DNA of 64,000 nucleotides from contig JADJPV010000002.1 of assembly GCA_016713085.1 (NCBI GenBank), forward strand, positions 620,001 to 684,000, written 5' to 3'. The DNA is from Chitinophagaceae bacterium. Lineage in GTDB: Bacteria; Bacteroidota; Bacteroidia; Chitinophagales; Chitinophagaceae. The position numbers were made by a program, and so were the translations under genes. This document shows positions 1 to 10,200 of the stretch, piece after piece. The notes below the pieces were generated by a model. It was not told the origin of the DNA. It made no database searches and saw only the letters and a program-made list of their open reading frames with translations. The stretch's first letter is position 1, and every line of letters starts with the position of its first letter.

Positions 1-2355
1 CAGGCCATTCAACGTAACCAGTTTGAAGCAGAGAAGAATGTAGCAGTTGGTGAAACAACTGTACAGAACCTGCAACGCACCATCTTCCAGTTAAAAGAAG
101 AACAAACGAACAGGAAACAGCAATTACAACAGTTAGAAGTTGAAAAGCAACAGAAAGAATACGAACTGAATAATTTCAGGGAAGAGTTGCTTCAGTTACA
201 GCAGGAACATGAATTTACCAAAGACCAGATTTTGCAAACTCAATCTGCATTGGAAGGCTTACGTACTCAGTTAGCAGATGAAAACAGAAAGCTTGATTCA
301 AAAAAGAATGAGCATGATCTGTTGAAGAGTTTAGTTGATTCATTGGAAGGTTATCCTGAAAGTGTGAAGTTCTTACACAACAATGAGCAGTGGAAAGTAG
401 AAGCGCCTTTGTTGAGCGATGTAATTTATTGTAAAGAAGATTACCGTACAGCAGTAGAAAACCTGCTGGAACAATACCTCAACTATTATGTAGTGGGCAA
501 TATGAACGATGCATTAAGTGCTGTTAAGTTATTGCATGCCAACCAGAAAGGGAAGGCTAACTTCTTTATGCTGGATAAGTTTAACGGACAGGCTGTATTG
601 ACTGATCTTCCTGCAGGAACAATTTCTGCATTGAATGTGGTGGAAGTTGAACCCAAGTATCAATCGCTCATTAATTATTTACTGGGACAGGTTGTGATTG
701 CAGAAGATGAAAATAATCTGCCGGCTGATTTTGATGGTGTGGTATTGGAGACGAGCGGCAAGTTCTTTAAAGGTAAATATGCATTAAGTGGTGGCAGTGT
801 TGGCTTGTTTGAAGGAAAGAAACTCGGCCGAGCAAAAAATCTGGAACGTTTACATGAAGAGATCATTGCACAGGAAACGGTTGTGCTGGATTTAAAACAT
901 ATCATTCAGTTGCGTCATAATGAAGTAATCATCTTCAATGAGCAATTGAAAGAAAACGCAATCAAGCAAACAGAAACGTCCATCAACCAGTTAGTCAATC
1001 ATGTGTATGGTATTGACAACAGGATGGAGAACCTCCGTGGAATGGAAGCCAATGCTGTAAGGCGTTTGGAAGATCTGGAACAGCAGCAGGAAGAGATTCA
1101 TGAAAGCCAGCAGACACATCGTGATGAACTGGATAAATACAATTCACAGTTAGAAGAACTGGCCGGAAGACTGGAAGTGCTGGAACAGGAGTTTACACTG
1201 GCTGAACAATCATATAACCAGGCCAATCAATCATACAATGATTAGAACCTGAATGTAACCCGTCAGCAAAGCAGGGTAACATCATTGAAACAGGAGTTTG
1301 ATTTCAAACAGAACCAGTTTCAGGATCTGCAGTTACAGATTACAACCAACTCGGCTGCATTGGAAGAAGCTTCCACACAGATCAATGAAAGTGAAGTGAT
1401 GTTGCTGGAGGCGCAGGACATACTGGTAACTCTTTTGCAGAATAAAGAAAGTGAAGAGCGCAAGCTGAATGAAGCAGACCAGGCTTATTACAATATGCGG
1501 AATGTGCTCAGTGAAAAAGAAAGTGAGCTCCGTCATAAGCAAAAGGAAAAAGAACAGGTTGATCATTTACTCAACGAAATAAAAGATAAACTCACTGATT
1601 TAAAACTACAGTTAAGCGGAACCAAAGAACGTTTAATGGTTGAGTTTAAAGTGAATCTTGAAGAAGTAATTGAAGAAGCAAGAACAGGGGATGATCCGCA
1701 GGAAGAATTGCAGGCAAAGGTTGACCGGATGAAAAAGCGTTTGGAAAACCTTGGTGAAGTGAATCCAACAGCGATTGAAGCATTTGAAGAAATGCGCAAG
1801 CGTTATGAATTCATTTTAGAGCAGAAGAATGATCTGGTGACTGCGAAAGAATCTTTACTGCAAACCATCCAGGAAGTAGAAGCTACTGCTAACCAGCGTT
1901 TCCTTGAAACCTTTAATGCAGTGCGTGAAAACTTCCAGAAAGTATTTAAGGCATTGTTTACAGAAGAAGATACTGCTGACCTCGTATTAGAAAATCCGGA
2001 GAACTTAGCTGAAACAGGAATTGATATTGTGGCCAAGCCAAAAGGCAAACGTCCAAGCAGTATTTCACAGTTGAGTGGTGGTGAGAAAACATTAACTGCA
2101 ACAGCGATGTTGTTTGCGATCTATCTGATCAAGCCCGCTCCATTCTGTATTTTGGATGAGGTTGATGCACCATTAGATGATGCCAACGTTGGAAAGTTCA
2201 CCAATATGATCCGCCAGTTCAGTGCCAATTCACAGTTCATTATTGTAACCCATAACAAACAAACAATGGGTGCAGTGGATGTGATCTACGGTGTAACCAT
2301 GCAGGAAGCCGGTGTAAGTAAATTAGTACCGGTGGATTTCAGGAGTTTGAATTAA
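1..2355 (+). pseudogene. smc: Chromosome segregation protein SMC, 3' part, interrupted by an in-frame TAG
   Basis: The reading frame is open from the first base, so the N-terminal ATPase half lies outside the window. What remains is coiled coil, the SMC hinge (roughly bases 340-800), the second coiled coil, and the C-terminal ATPase head with the LSGGEKTLTA signature and the Walker B motif ILDEVDAPLD. SMC forms the DNA-entrapping ring of condensin and acts in chromosome compaction and segregation. A single TAG codon at 1243-1245 interrupts the second coiled coil; the same frame continues directly after it and stays well conserved to the stop at 2353-2355. This is therefore a substitution and not a frameshift. 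The gene is usually needed for normal growth, so sequencing error is as likely as a true nonsense mutation. Confidence 0.9.
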
Positions 2356-2458
2356 GAAAGGAAAATGTTTATAGAGTAAGTGGCAGAGTAAATTAATCGG
2401 CAGGAAATTATTTGTTTTATCAATCATTCATTCGATATTCGGTATCTAAATCAATTGC

Positions 2459-2929
2459 ATGCAACGCATTTGTCTGTTCCCCGGGACTTTCGATCCCATA
2501 ACGGTTGGCCATCTCGATATTATTTACCGTTCATTAGATCTGTTTGATAAAGTAATTATCGGTATTGGCCGAAATTCAGGGAAACTGCCCATGTTCAGCG
2601 AAGAACAAAGGGTGGAATGGATCAACCAGATATTTAAAGATGATCCAAGAGTTGACTCTATCGTGTATGACGGATTAACGGTTGATTGCTGCAAAAGAGT
2701 CAATGCAAAATTTATTCTGCGTGGCATCCGTTATGTGAACGACTTTGAATATGAAAAAGCCATTGCCGATATGAACCGCAGTCTCGACGGCGATATTGAA
2801 ACAATCTTTCTTACCTGTTTGCCTCAATATACTTCTGTTGCTTCTACACTTGTTCGTGATGTAATCAGGAACGGTGGTGATGCATCTGCTTTCTTACCGG
2901 AAGTTGTGAATAAAACCGTTTCAAAATAA
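2459..2929 (+). CDS. coaD: Phosphopantetheine adenylyltransferase
   Basis: Catalyses the fourth step of coenzyme A synthesis, joining ATP and 4'-phosphopantetheine to give dephospho-CoA in the cytoplasm. The 156-residue length is normal. The nucleotidyltransferase motif FPGTFDPITVGH lies at residues 7-18, where TVGH is the T/HxGH ATP site. The RGIR motif follows, and the conserved YTSVASTLVRD segment lies near the C-terminus. The thioesterase gene follows after only 8 bp, so the two are probably co-transcribed. There is no Shine-Dalgarno sequence, as is usual in this phylum. Confidence 0.96.
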   Translation: MQRICLFPGTFDPITVGHLDIIYRSLDLFDKVIIGIGRNSGKLPMFSEEQRVEWINQIFKDDPRVDSIVYDGLTVDCCKRVNAKFILRGIRYVNDFEYEKAIADMNRSLDGDIETIFLTCLPQYTSVASTLVRDVIRNGGDASAFLPEVVNKTVSK

Positions 2930-2937
2930 TAACTATT

Positions 2938-3384
2938 ATGTCTTCCATCTGGTTCAAAAAAGATTTGTCACTTACCAATTTTACAAACTTTGGTAAAACA
3001 ACCATGAGTGAATACATTGGAATTTCTTTTTCAGAACTGGGAAATGATTACTTAAAAGCAACCATGCCTGTTGATCACCGTACCAAACAGCCTTATGGTT
3101 TATTGCATGGCGGTGCCAGTTGTGTATTGGCAGAAACGCTGGGCAGCATTGCTTCAGCTATGGTGATCGATCAGGATAAATTTATCTGTGTAGGTTTGGA
3201 GATTAATGCCAATCATATCCGTTCTGCAAGAAGTGGAATTGTTACCGGTATTACCAAACCCATTCATATTGGCACCAGCACACATGTATGGGATATTAAA
3301 ATTTATGACGAAAGAGAGAAACTGGTTTGTGTAAGCAGGTTAACCGTGGCAATATTGAAGAAGCCGGAAAAAGAACATGCTTAA
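2938..3384 (+). CDS. PaaI/MenI-type hotdog thioesterase
   Basis: A 148-residue single hotdog-domain protein. It carries the family's central motif HGGASCVLAETLGSIAS around residues 58-75, with the catalytic acidic residue in the AET segment, and an NHIRSARSG segment near residue 95. Members hydrolyse acyl-CoA thioesters such as 1,4-dihydroxy-2-naphthoyl-CoA in menaquinone synthesis, or phenylacetyl-CoA intermediates; the substrate cannot be told from sequence. It lies 8 bp behind coaD, a sensible setting for a CoA-related enzyme. Its last codons overlap the convergent toxin gene by 4 bp. Confidence 0.85.
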   Translation: MSSIWFKKDLSLTNFTNFGKTTMSEYIGISFSELGNDYLKATMPVDHRTKQPYGLLHGGASCVLAETLGSIASAMVIDQDKFICVGLEINANHIRSARSGIVTGITKPIHIGTSTHVWDIKIYDEREKLVCVSRLTVAILKKPEKEHA

Positions 3385-3677
3385 TAAGGATTCTTTTTTG
3401 GATTTATTCTCGTGTCGTACATATTCAGGACAATAACGGTCTTGCTTTTTATTTTGTAGTACATCCTGTTGTGCCTGGTAATTAAAACGCCCCTTACATT
3501 TTCTACTTTTGAAGATAGCGAACCGACAAAAGGTTGTTTTTTCAACAAAAGAAGACGCTTGTCAACTTTAATCAGAAATTCTTCTGCAACTTTCTTAGAC
3601 CATTCCTTTTCAAGATAAGTCAACACTTTCAACACTTTATTGGCGAACCTTTTTTTGATTATGATTTGGTACGCCAT
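3381..3677 (-). CDS. RelE/ParE-superfamily toxin-like protein
   Basis: A basic 98-residue protein with the ParE/RelE layout: an N-terminal strand (MAYQIIIKKRFANKVLKVLTY), two helices, then the strand segment VRGVLITRHNRMYYKIKSKTV and a C-terminal YDTRINP motif. The layout resembles type II toxin-antitoxin toxins that act on gyrase or on ribosome-bound mRNA; which target applies here cannot be decided. The start overlaps the upstream small gene by 19 bp, typical of translational coupling in these modules. It is convergent with the thioesterase gene. Confidence 0.75.
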   Translation of the reverse strand: MAYQIIIKKRFANKVLKVLTYLEKEWSKKVAEEFLIKVDKRLLLLKKQPFVGSLSSKVENVRGVLITRHNRMYYKIKSKTVIVLNMYDTRINPKKNPY

Positions 3678-3907
3678 TTTTCAGTAGCCCGATTAAATTC
3701 AACAAGTGTAATTGTTTCTTTCAAATCTTCTTCTTCAGATAGAGCCTTAAGCTCTTTTAACTGTGTTTCACTCAATTGATCAGTAATATCAGTCCCTTTT
3801 GTTTTACCGTAAAAAACAAAATCTTCTTTAACAAGTGAAAGCAGCTCTTCATTATCGGTGCTTTCAATAAAAGAGATCAATTCTTTTTTCAGTTTATCAA
3901 GTGCCAT
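3659..3907 (-). CDS. Probable cognate antitoxin of the ParE-like toxin
   Basis: An acidic 82-residue protein (LKKELISFIES, KALSEEEDLKETITL) encoded directly upstream of the toxin and overlapping it by 19 bp. The N-terminal helix and charged C-terminus match the short antitoxins that accompany ParE/RelE toxins in Bacteroidota, which often lack an obvious DNA-binding fold. The assignment rests mainly on position, size and charge. No convincing operator palindrome was seen in the 50 bp upstream. Confidence 0.65.
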   Translation of the reverse strand: MALDKLKKELISFIESTDNEELLSLVKEDFVFYGKTKGTDITDQLSETQLKELKALSEEEDLKETITLVEFNRATEKWRTKS

Positions 3908-4001
3908 ATTGATCGTTTATTTAAAACTACAAAATAAAATGCTACCAAAGTCAGTTAAAGCACATCCTTCACCGAAGGAAAAATGTTACCGAAATAGCCT
4001 T

Positions 4002-4562
4002 TCAATTCTTTTTCTTTACCCATTTCAATTCAGTAATATCTTCTTCTGTTTGTGGAGCAATCTCCTGTTTGCCTTTTACTTTCATTTTATACCAGTGCGA
4101 ATCTTTGAGAATATGTTTTCCGAATTCATCGTACGTATGATAGGTAATGACCAGGCTCTTTTTCAATTCAATATTCTTCAATCCTGTTTCCTCTTCCACT
4201 TCACGAACAGCACATTGCTCAATTGTTTCGCCGGGATCTAATTTTCCTTTGGGCAGATCCCATTTACCCCTGCGGAAGATCAGTAACACTTCTCCCTTTT
4301 CGTTTTCAACCAATCCACCTGCAGCAGTAACAGGCTTAAAAAGTTTAAAGAATGCTTTCTTTAATTTCTCCAGATCCTGATCCCATAAAATACCTGCATG
4401 AAATTCATCTTTTGCAATTTCATGAAGTAAAGATTTGATAGCAGGTCCGGTAATTTCATCAATAAACACGGCGTCGGGATGATGCATGTATTCATGAATT
4501 GTATCATCAATTTCATTGCAAAGAAAAACGGGTTTGTCGCCGAAGTAGATTTTGATGTACAT
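4002..4562 (-). CDS. NUDIX hydrolase, C-terminus altered by a probable 1-bp deletion
   Basis: The protein carries a complete Nudix box, G-KLDPG-E-TIEQCAV-REVEEETGL, near residue 112. This is the Mg2+-binding signature of enzymes that cleave nucleoside diphosphates linked to another moiety; the substrate is unknown. I chose the ATG at 4560-4562 over an upstream one because it leaves room for the divergent pyrE promoter. As read, the gene stops at 4002 after KWVKKKN. Adding one base to the five-T run at 4009-4013 gives KWVKKKELKGYFGN and a tail ending at 3955, which matches the usual Nudix C-terminus. The frameshift is therefore probably an error or a recent slip. Confidence 0.85.
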   Translation of the reverse strand: MYIKIYFGDKPVFLCNEIDDTIHEYMHHPDAVFIDEITGPAIKSLLHEIAKDEFHAGILWDQDLEKLKKAFFKLFKPVTAAGGLVENEKGEVLLIFRRGKWDLPKGKLDPGETIEQCAVREVEEETGLKNIELKKSLVITYHTYDEFGKHILKDSHWYKMKVKGKQEIAPQTEEDITELKWVKKKN

Positions 4563-4609
4563 AAAAATGTTTTTAGCAGTCCTGCATAATGTTGAAGGGT
4601 TCAAATTGT

Positions 4610-4617
4610 TACATTTG
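4610..4617 (+). promoter_or_regulatory. Bacteroidota -7 box of pyrE (TACATTTG)
   Basis: An exact match to the TAnnTTTG promoter box of this phylum. It ends only 4 bp before the pyrE ATG at 4622, so the transcript would begin at or almost at the start codon and be nearly leaderless. This also supports the downstream ATG over the in-frame ATG at 4589. Confidence 0.65.
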
Positions 4618-4621
4618 CGCC

Positions 4622-5254
4622 ATGACTAACGAACAAGCCGTAGCAGAAAAGTTGTTACAAGTTAAGGCCATCCGTTTAAATGTAAAAGAACCCTTTACAT
4701 GGGCAAGTGGATGGAAGAGCCCGATTTATTGCGATAACCGTAAGGTGCTGTCCTTTCCGCATGTGCGGGAGTTCATCAAAAGTGAAATGTGCAACGTCAT
4801 TTTTGAACAGTTTGCTGACGCAGATTTGCTCGCAGGTGTTGCCACAGCCGGAATTGCATGGGGAGCAATGGCTGCAGATCAGCTGAAGCTGCCTTATATC
4901 TATGTTCGTCCAAAACCCAAAGAGCATGGCTTAGGCAACCAGATTGAAGGCTTTTATGAAGCCGGACAGAAGGTTGTAGTGGTGGAAGATTTGATTTCTA
5001 CCGGGAAAAGCAGTCTGGAGGTGGTGGAAGTGCTGCGTAAAGCCGGCGTTGAAGTGATTGGTATTGTTTCCATCTTTACCTATGGGTTTGATGTGGCTGC
5101 GGTAGCCTTTCAAAAAGCAGGTGTTGAATACCGTTCATTAACGAATTACCCAACTCTCATCAATCTGGCCATTGAGAAGAACATTGTTGAGGCTTCAGAA
5201 CAGGAAGTTTTGTTAAAATGGGCGAAGGATCCTGCACATTGGCTGGTAAATTGA
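4622..5254 (+). CDS. pyrE: Orotate phosphoribosyltransferase
   Basis: Transfers the phosphoribosyl group of PRPP to orotate, forming OMP in de novo pyrimidine synthesis. It is a 210-residue cytoplasmic enzyme. The PRPP-binding motif VVVVEDLISTGKSS lies near residues 117-130. The N-terminal region FTWASGWKSPIYCDNR and the KEHGLGNQIEG loop are typical of the family. The start at MTNEQAVAEK is favoured over one 33 bp upstream because the -7 box falls between them. It is divergent from the NUDIX gene. Confidence 0.96.
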   Translation: MTNEQAVAEKLLQVKAIRLNVKEPFTWASGWKSPIYCDNRKVLSFPHVREFIKSEMCNVIFEQFADADLLAGVATAGIAWGAMAADQLKLPYIYVRPKPKEHGLGNQIEGFYEAGQKVVVVEDLISTGKSSLEVVEVLRKAGVEVIGIVSIFTYGFDVAAVAFQKAGVEYRSLTNYPTLINLAIEKNIVEASEQEVLLKWAKDPAHWLVN

Positions 5255-5279
5255 TAATTTCATTGAAAATTCTTTCAGC

Positions 5280-5638
5280 ATGAAAGCAGTACTCTGTTCC
5301 TTTCTTTTAGTGATCGGTATTTCCGGATTTTCACAGTACAAAAAGCCATTGGTTGTGCAGATCAAAACACCTCAGGCACAATGCGTGGAATGCAAGGATA
5401 AGATTGAAAAGTTCATGAAAACGGAAGAAGGCGTGCCAAGATTGTGGTTGATATCCGCAAAAAAATTACCACGGTAACATTCCTCAGCGACCGAACAAAT
5501 ATTGAAAATATCAAAACCGCCATTGCCAATCTTGGTTTTGATGCGGATGATGTAACCGCAGAAGAAGAGCAGTATAAAAGATTACCGATTTGCTGCAAAC
5601 GTGAAGCAGATGGAGGAGGTCCTCCCAAGAAAAATTAA
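5280..5638 (+). pseudogene. Secreted heavy-metal-associated (HMA) domain protein, frameshifted
   Basis: A signal peptide (MKAVLCSFLLVIGISGFSQ) is followed by an HMA ferredoxin-like fold with a CVEC metal-binding pair around residue 36. It ends in a CCKREADGGG tail with a further pair of cysteines. The frame breaks near 5433-5436: the first frame runs into VPRLWLIS and stops, while the next frame continues as AKIVVDIRKKITTVTF. One missing base after GTG at 5433 would restore a continuous protein of about 119 residues. Such proteins usually bind Cu or other soft metals in the periplasm. It follows pyrE by 25 bp and may be co-transcribed with it. Confidence 0.7.
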
Positions 5639-5656
5639 TTCAATTCTTTTATTAAT

Positions 5657-5689
5657 AAGGTTCGGGTTTACCCAGACCTTTTTTTGTTT
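5657..5689 (+). terminator. Rho-independent terminator after the HMA gene
   Basis: An imperfect hairpin (AAGGTTCGGGT pairing with ACCCAGACCTT, with one wobble and one mismatch) is followed by a run of T residues. It closes the pyrE-HMA transcript. Confidence 0.7.
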
Positions 5690-5864
5690 CAATACGAAAT
5701 CCGGCAAATTGGAATATTTTCGACTTGCCTGTACTTTCTTTGCTCTGTGTAGTAAAGTCTGTAGTTAAAGAGGAACTTCTCAGAGAGCATTTGAACGCTT
5801 TAAAGCGGGAGTATCTATGCTTTATCATGGGAGTATCCATGAAGTATCCTCCCAGGTTTCCCGG

Positions 5865-6326
5865 TCAGGGTTTTGGAAGAAACAAAGTGGCTTCATGGCG
5901 CCCTTCATATACAAGCGGGATGGTTTTATAAATGCCGGCCACCCCGGCTGTGATAGTTCCTGTTGCCCTCACCAAAACTGTTTTATTCGTTAGAGCACTC
6001 CAGGCATTTTTGAAAATATTTTTCATATCTGTTTTGATATAAATCGGAATTGCAAAGTCTGACTTTCTGTCAACTTTGATTAATGTGTCGCTGATTGCTT
6101 TTCCCAGGTACACATCATCCACATACACATCGGCTTCCGTTCTTCTTACCTGGAACCCGAACCGGTTTGGGTTGTTGTAGACCAGTTCCATTTTGATGGT
6201 CGATTCTGAAAAACCCATGTTTTCAAAACTCAGATTTCTAAATTCTTTGTATTCCGGAATTTTAAATGTGTTGCAGGAGAGGGTGGCAATGCAGATGATG
6301 AGCAGCCCGTATAATTGATTCTTCAC
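5865..6326 (-). CDS. LEA type 2-like lipoprotein
   Basis: A 153-residue protein with a lipoprotein signal peptide whose lipobox ends at Cys18 (IATLSCNTF). The body resembles the LEA14/WHy beta-sandwich found in many Bacteroidota lipoproteins: NLSFENMGFSESTIKMELVYNNPN, VDDVYLGKAIS and a DRKSDFAIPIYIKTD segment. The role is unknown; the family is usually attached to the cell envelope. It stands alone, convergent with the HMA gene, with an AT-rich 268-bp gap upstream. Confidence 0.65.
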   Translation of the reverse strand: MKNQLYGLLIICIATLSCNTFKIPEYKEFRNLSFENMGFSESTIKMELVYNNPNRFGFQVRRTEADVYVDDVYLGKAISDTLIKVDRKSDFAIPIYIKTDMKNIFKNAWSALTNKTVLVRATGTITAGVAGIYKTIPLVYEGRHEATLFLPKP

Positions 6327-6393
6327 AATAATTTCTTTCCTGCAAAATAAGGCAATGAAATGAGATTTCTTTTCAGACCTGAAAACGAACCCT

Positions 6394-6401
6394 TAAATTT
6401 G
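6394..6401 (+). promoter_or_regulatory. Possible -7 box (TAAATTTG) upstream of wbqC
   Basis: A TAnnTTTG match in the 268-bp intergenic gap 6327-6594, nearly 200 bp before the WbqC start. The rest of that gap is very AT-rich and shows nothing else that I can identify. Confidence 0.3.
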
Positions 6402-6594
6402 AGCTAAAATAGTTAGTCAGAAAAGGAGTGAAAAATTGGTATCTGATTGACAAAGATTTGTAGTGTATTTATATTGTTATAATTGTTTTAAAATTAGTTA
6501 ACTGTAATTAACTGATTATTAATATTATATTTTAGAGTAAAAAATGAATTAAAATAACTATGTTTTGGGATCAGTTAAGATATTAAATAAATGA

Positions 6595-7200
6595 ATGAAA
6601 AAAAATAAACAAAATATTGATTTGCAATATTTTGGTGATATAAAATTCATTTCAACTTTAATCAAGTCGACAAATGCATTTTATTTGCCAGATGTACGCT
6701 ATGAAAAATCGCTTCATTTGAACAGAACCTGTTTAATTGGAGCAAATGGTCCCCTCCTTCTCACGGTTCCGTTAATTGGCGGGAGAGACAAAAAGCAAAA
6801 ATTAAAAGATGTTCAGATTTCCTATGTTGACCCCTGGCAGAAAATTCAATGGCGGGGTATTGATTCGTCGTACAGGAAAGCTCCCTGGTTTGAAGATTAT
6901 GCTCCCGGACTGAAAGAGCTTTTTGAACTGAGAGAAAAGTATCTGCTTGATCTGAATCTGAAAACAATGGAGTGGGTGAGTAAAAAATTAAAGATCAATG
7001 TTGACATTTTGGCTGATAATGAAGTTTCAAAAAAGGAAGCTCCCGGAAATTCAGGTGTAAAAACCGGGTTTCAATATCAACCATATCAGCAGGTATTTAT
7101 GGAAAAGCATGGATTTAAACCCAACCTTAGTATACTGGATCTTTTGCTTTGCGTGGGGCCTTCTGCCAAAAAAATACCTGGAAGCCATTGCCACTCTTAA
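6595..7200 (+). CDS. WbqC-like family protein, tail altered by a probable 1-bp insertion
   Basis: About 200 residues matching the WbqC family, which is linked to surface polysaccharide synthesis and thought to include glycine- or acyl-transfer functions; the exact reaction is uncertain. Characteristic segments are NAFYLPDVRYEKSLHLNRT, LLTVPLIGGRDKKQKLKDV, WFEDYAPGLKELFE and NLSILDLLLCVGPSAKK. As read, it ends PGSHCHS at 7200. Removing one A from the seven-A run at 7168-7174 gives AKKYLEAIATLKNEDRTL and a stop at 7220-7222, a natural end for this family. Confidence 0.82.
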   Translation: MKKNKQNIDLQYFGDIKFISTLIKSTNAFYLPDVRYEKSLHLNRTCLIGANGPLLLTVPLIGGRDKKQKLKDVQISYVDPWQKIQWRGIDSSYRKAPWFEDYAPGLKELFELREKYLLDLNLKTMEWVSKKLKINVDILADNEVSKKEAPGNSGVKTGFQYQPYQQVFMEKHGFKPNLSILDLLLCVGPSAKKIPGSHCHS

Positions 7201-7273
7201 AAATGAAGATCGTACGTTATAATTACTTAGAGAAAACGCTTAACTTGTAAGCCCTTACACTTAAGCTGTAAAA

Positions 7274-10200
7274 ATGAGAAAATTCTTAATCCTGCTGGCA
7301 GTACTGCTGGCAAATCTGTACTCTTACTCCCAGGATTTTTCTAATAAAGGAACAGATTTTTGGGTGGCTTATGGTTATCACCAGGTGATGACTGGCGGTA
7401 ATGGTCAGGATATGGTTTTATATTTTGCCACAGAAACTGCGACAAATGTTACTGTGCAGATACCTGGTATTGGCTATAGTATTACGTATGCTGTTCCTGC
7501 AAATACTGTATTTACTTCAAATGTTATTCCCAAAGCTGCTCCTCAGGATGCCAGGTTGATGGCTGAAAGTGTTGTTGGGGAAAACAAGGGAATTCATATT
7601 ACAAGTGATCAGCCAATTGTTGCCTATGCGCATATCTATAATGCAAGTGTTTCGGGCGCAACAATTTTATTTCCTACAAACACATTGGGCAGGGAATATT
7701 ATTCTATAAATTTTGAAAATTTTTCAAACACATTTGATGCTAATTGCTGGGCTTATGTAATAGCTGCTGATACAGGTACGACAACGGTTGAAATTACTCC
7801 CAGTGCTGCAACACTTACAAAACCTGCCGGAGTTCCTTTTACAGTTACTTTAACTCAGGGCCAAGTGTTTAACATCATGGGACAGTATACAAATAATGTT
7901 GGGCCCGGAGGGCAGGGTGGATCTGGTGTAGATTTAACAGGTACTCTGATACGATCAATGAATACCGGAAGTGGATGCAAGAAGATTGCTGTTTTTTCGG
8001 GTAGTGGAAGAATCAATATTGCATGCAACGTCGGCAATAACTCTACTTCTTCTGATAATTATATGGTTCAGGCGTTCCCAAAAAATGCCTGGGGAAAACG
8101 TTTTTTGACGGCAACAGCAGGAGGCAATCAGGGATTTAATTATTTCAGAATCTGTGTTTCTGATCCTACGGCTAATGTATTATTGAATGGAGCACCAATA
8201 GGATTGCCTCTGCAAAATGGTTTTTATTACCAGGTTGGCCCCACTGATCAACCTTTACGGATTGATGCAGATAAACCAATTACAGTAGCACAATATTTTA
8301 CTTCACAAAGCCGGTGTGGAAATGGAGGTTTAGGAGATCCTGAGGTTATTTACCTGAGTCCGGTTGAACAAAATATTAATAAAGTTCTTTTCAATTCAAA
8401 CCTGTTAGTTGCTGCAGGTACGAAAAATCATTATGCAAATGTGATTATACCAAATGGTGGAACAGCTGTAAGCTCTTTCAGGATAGACGGAGCCGTGCCT
8501 GCGACACCCTTTACTGTTCATCCCCAGAATCCTTCCTATTCATATATAAAAACTTCCGGTTTAGCACAGGGGCAACATACCATGCAATCGGATTCAGGCT
8601 TTAATGCAATTGCCTACGGCTTTGCAAGTGCTGAGTCTTATGGCTATAATGCCGGAACAAATGTGATTGATCTCTTTCAATATCTTTCTATTCAAAATGC
8701 TTATGCCATAGTGAACAGCCCGGTGGCATGTAAAAGTTCACCATTTATTATGTCAATTACACTTCCTTACATGCCAATAAGCATGAAATGGGAGATAAGC
8801 GGATATCCGGATGTCGTTAACAATACACCCGTTGCTGATTCAACTTTTGTAGTAAATGGCCGGACTCTTTATCTTTTCAGATTACCAACTCCATATGTTT
8901 ATAATGCAATTGGTACATATCCCGTAAAAGTTACCGTTAATAACCCTACGCCGGATGGTTGCGCAGGAATACAAATTATTCCTTTTAATCTGCAGGTATT
9001 TAATCCACCAGCGCCTGATTTTACATGGCCAACTGCTTTATGTACAGATTCAATTATTCCTCTCACAACAAACAATGCCACAAGTGGAAGGCCCATTATC
9101 AAGCATTTTTGGGATTTTGGGGATGGTACATTTGCTTACACCAATAACCCCTCAAAAAAATATACTGCAGCAGGTACTTATAAGATCCGCTATGCAGTTT
9201 TAACTGATGTGGGCTGCTTAAGTGATACTCTTGAAAAATTTATCTCCATTTCAAATGCCCCTGTTGCTAAATTCGGGTTCACTGCTCCACAGTGCCAGGG
9301 TAAACTTATTACGTTTGGAGATACATCTTCTTTGTCAGGTGGATTTGGAACGATTACTAACTGGAACTGGAATCTGGGTGTGGGAACACAAATTGGTAAT
9401 ACAACCAATGCAAATGTATCTGCTTCATATCCGAATTCAATATTGTATAATCCAACTTTACAGGTTAAAACCAGCACCGGTTGTTTGAGTCCTGTTTACA
9501 CAATGCCTGTTACTGTTCGTCCGAACCCGGTACCGGATTTTACAATGACTTATGCCTGTCTTCCTGATGGGGTTGTAAATTTCAACAGCACAACAACTAT
9601 TGCAGATGGTACTCAAAACCTGTTTGCATACCGCTGGTACTTTGGTGATCCTGCTACCGGTTTACTTGATACTGCATTCATCAAGAGTCCTTCGCACAAG
9701 TATTCAACTACCGGGCCTTACAGTATTAAACTAAAAATTACTTCCAACAATGGTTGTATTGATTCAATTACAAAAAGTCAGGCTGCAATTTACCCTCAGC
9801 CAAAAGCTGATTTTACAATTCCCGCAGAAGTATGCGATCGCACTGTTGTCAGTTTTACTGATGCTTCTAACGGTATCACTCACCCATTAACAAAATGGGA
9901 GTGGCGCTTTATTAATTCTGCCGGAATTGTTGTAGGTTCATCTGTTAACAAGGATACTATTTTCAGGTTCCCTGTTGCCGGCACCTACACAGTAAGGCAT
10001 TGGGTGTTTACCAACCAGGGTTGTGTAAGCGATACAATGGAAAGAACGATTACCGTTAATCCTCTGCAAACTGCCATCAACAGTTTAAGTTTACCTCTTT
10101 GTGAAAAAAATCAGATTACCATTACAGATAATTCAACACCAAATGCCGGTACACTTGTTCGCTGGTACTGGAATCTTGGTGACGGAACAATCATCAACGC

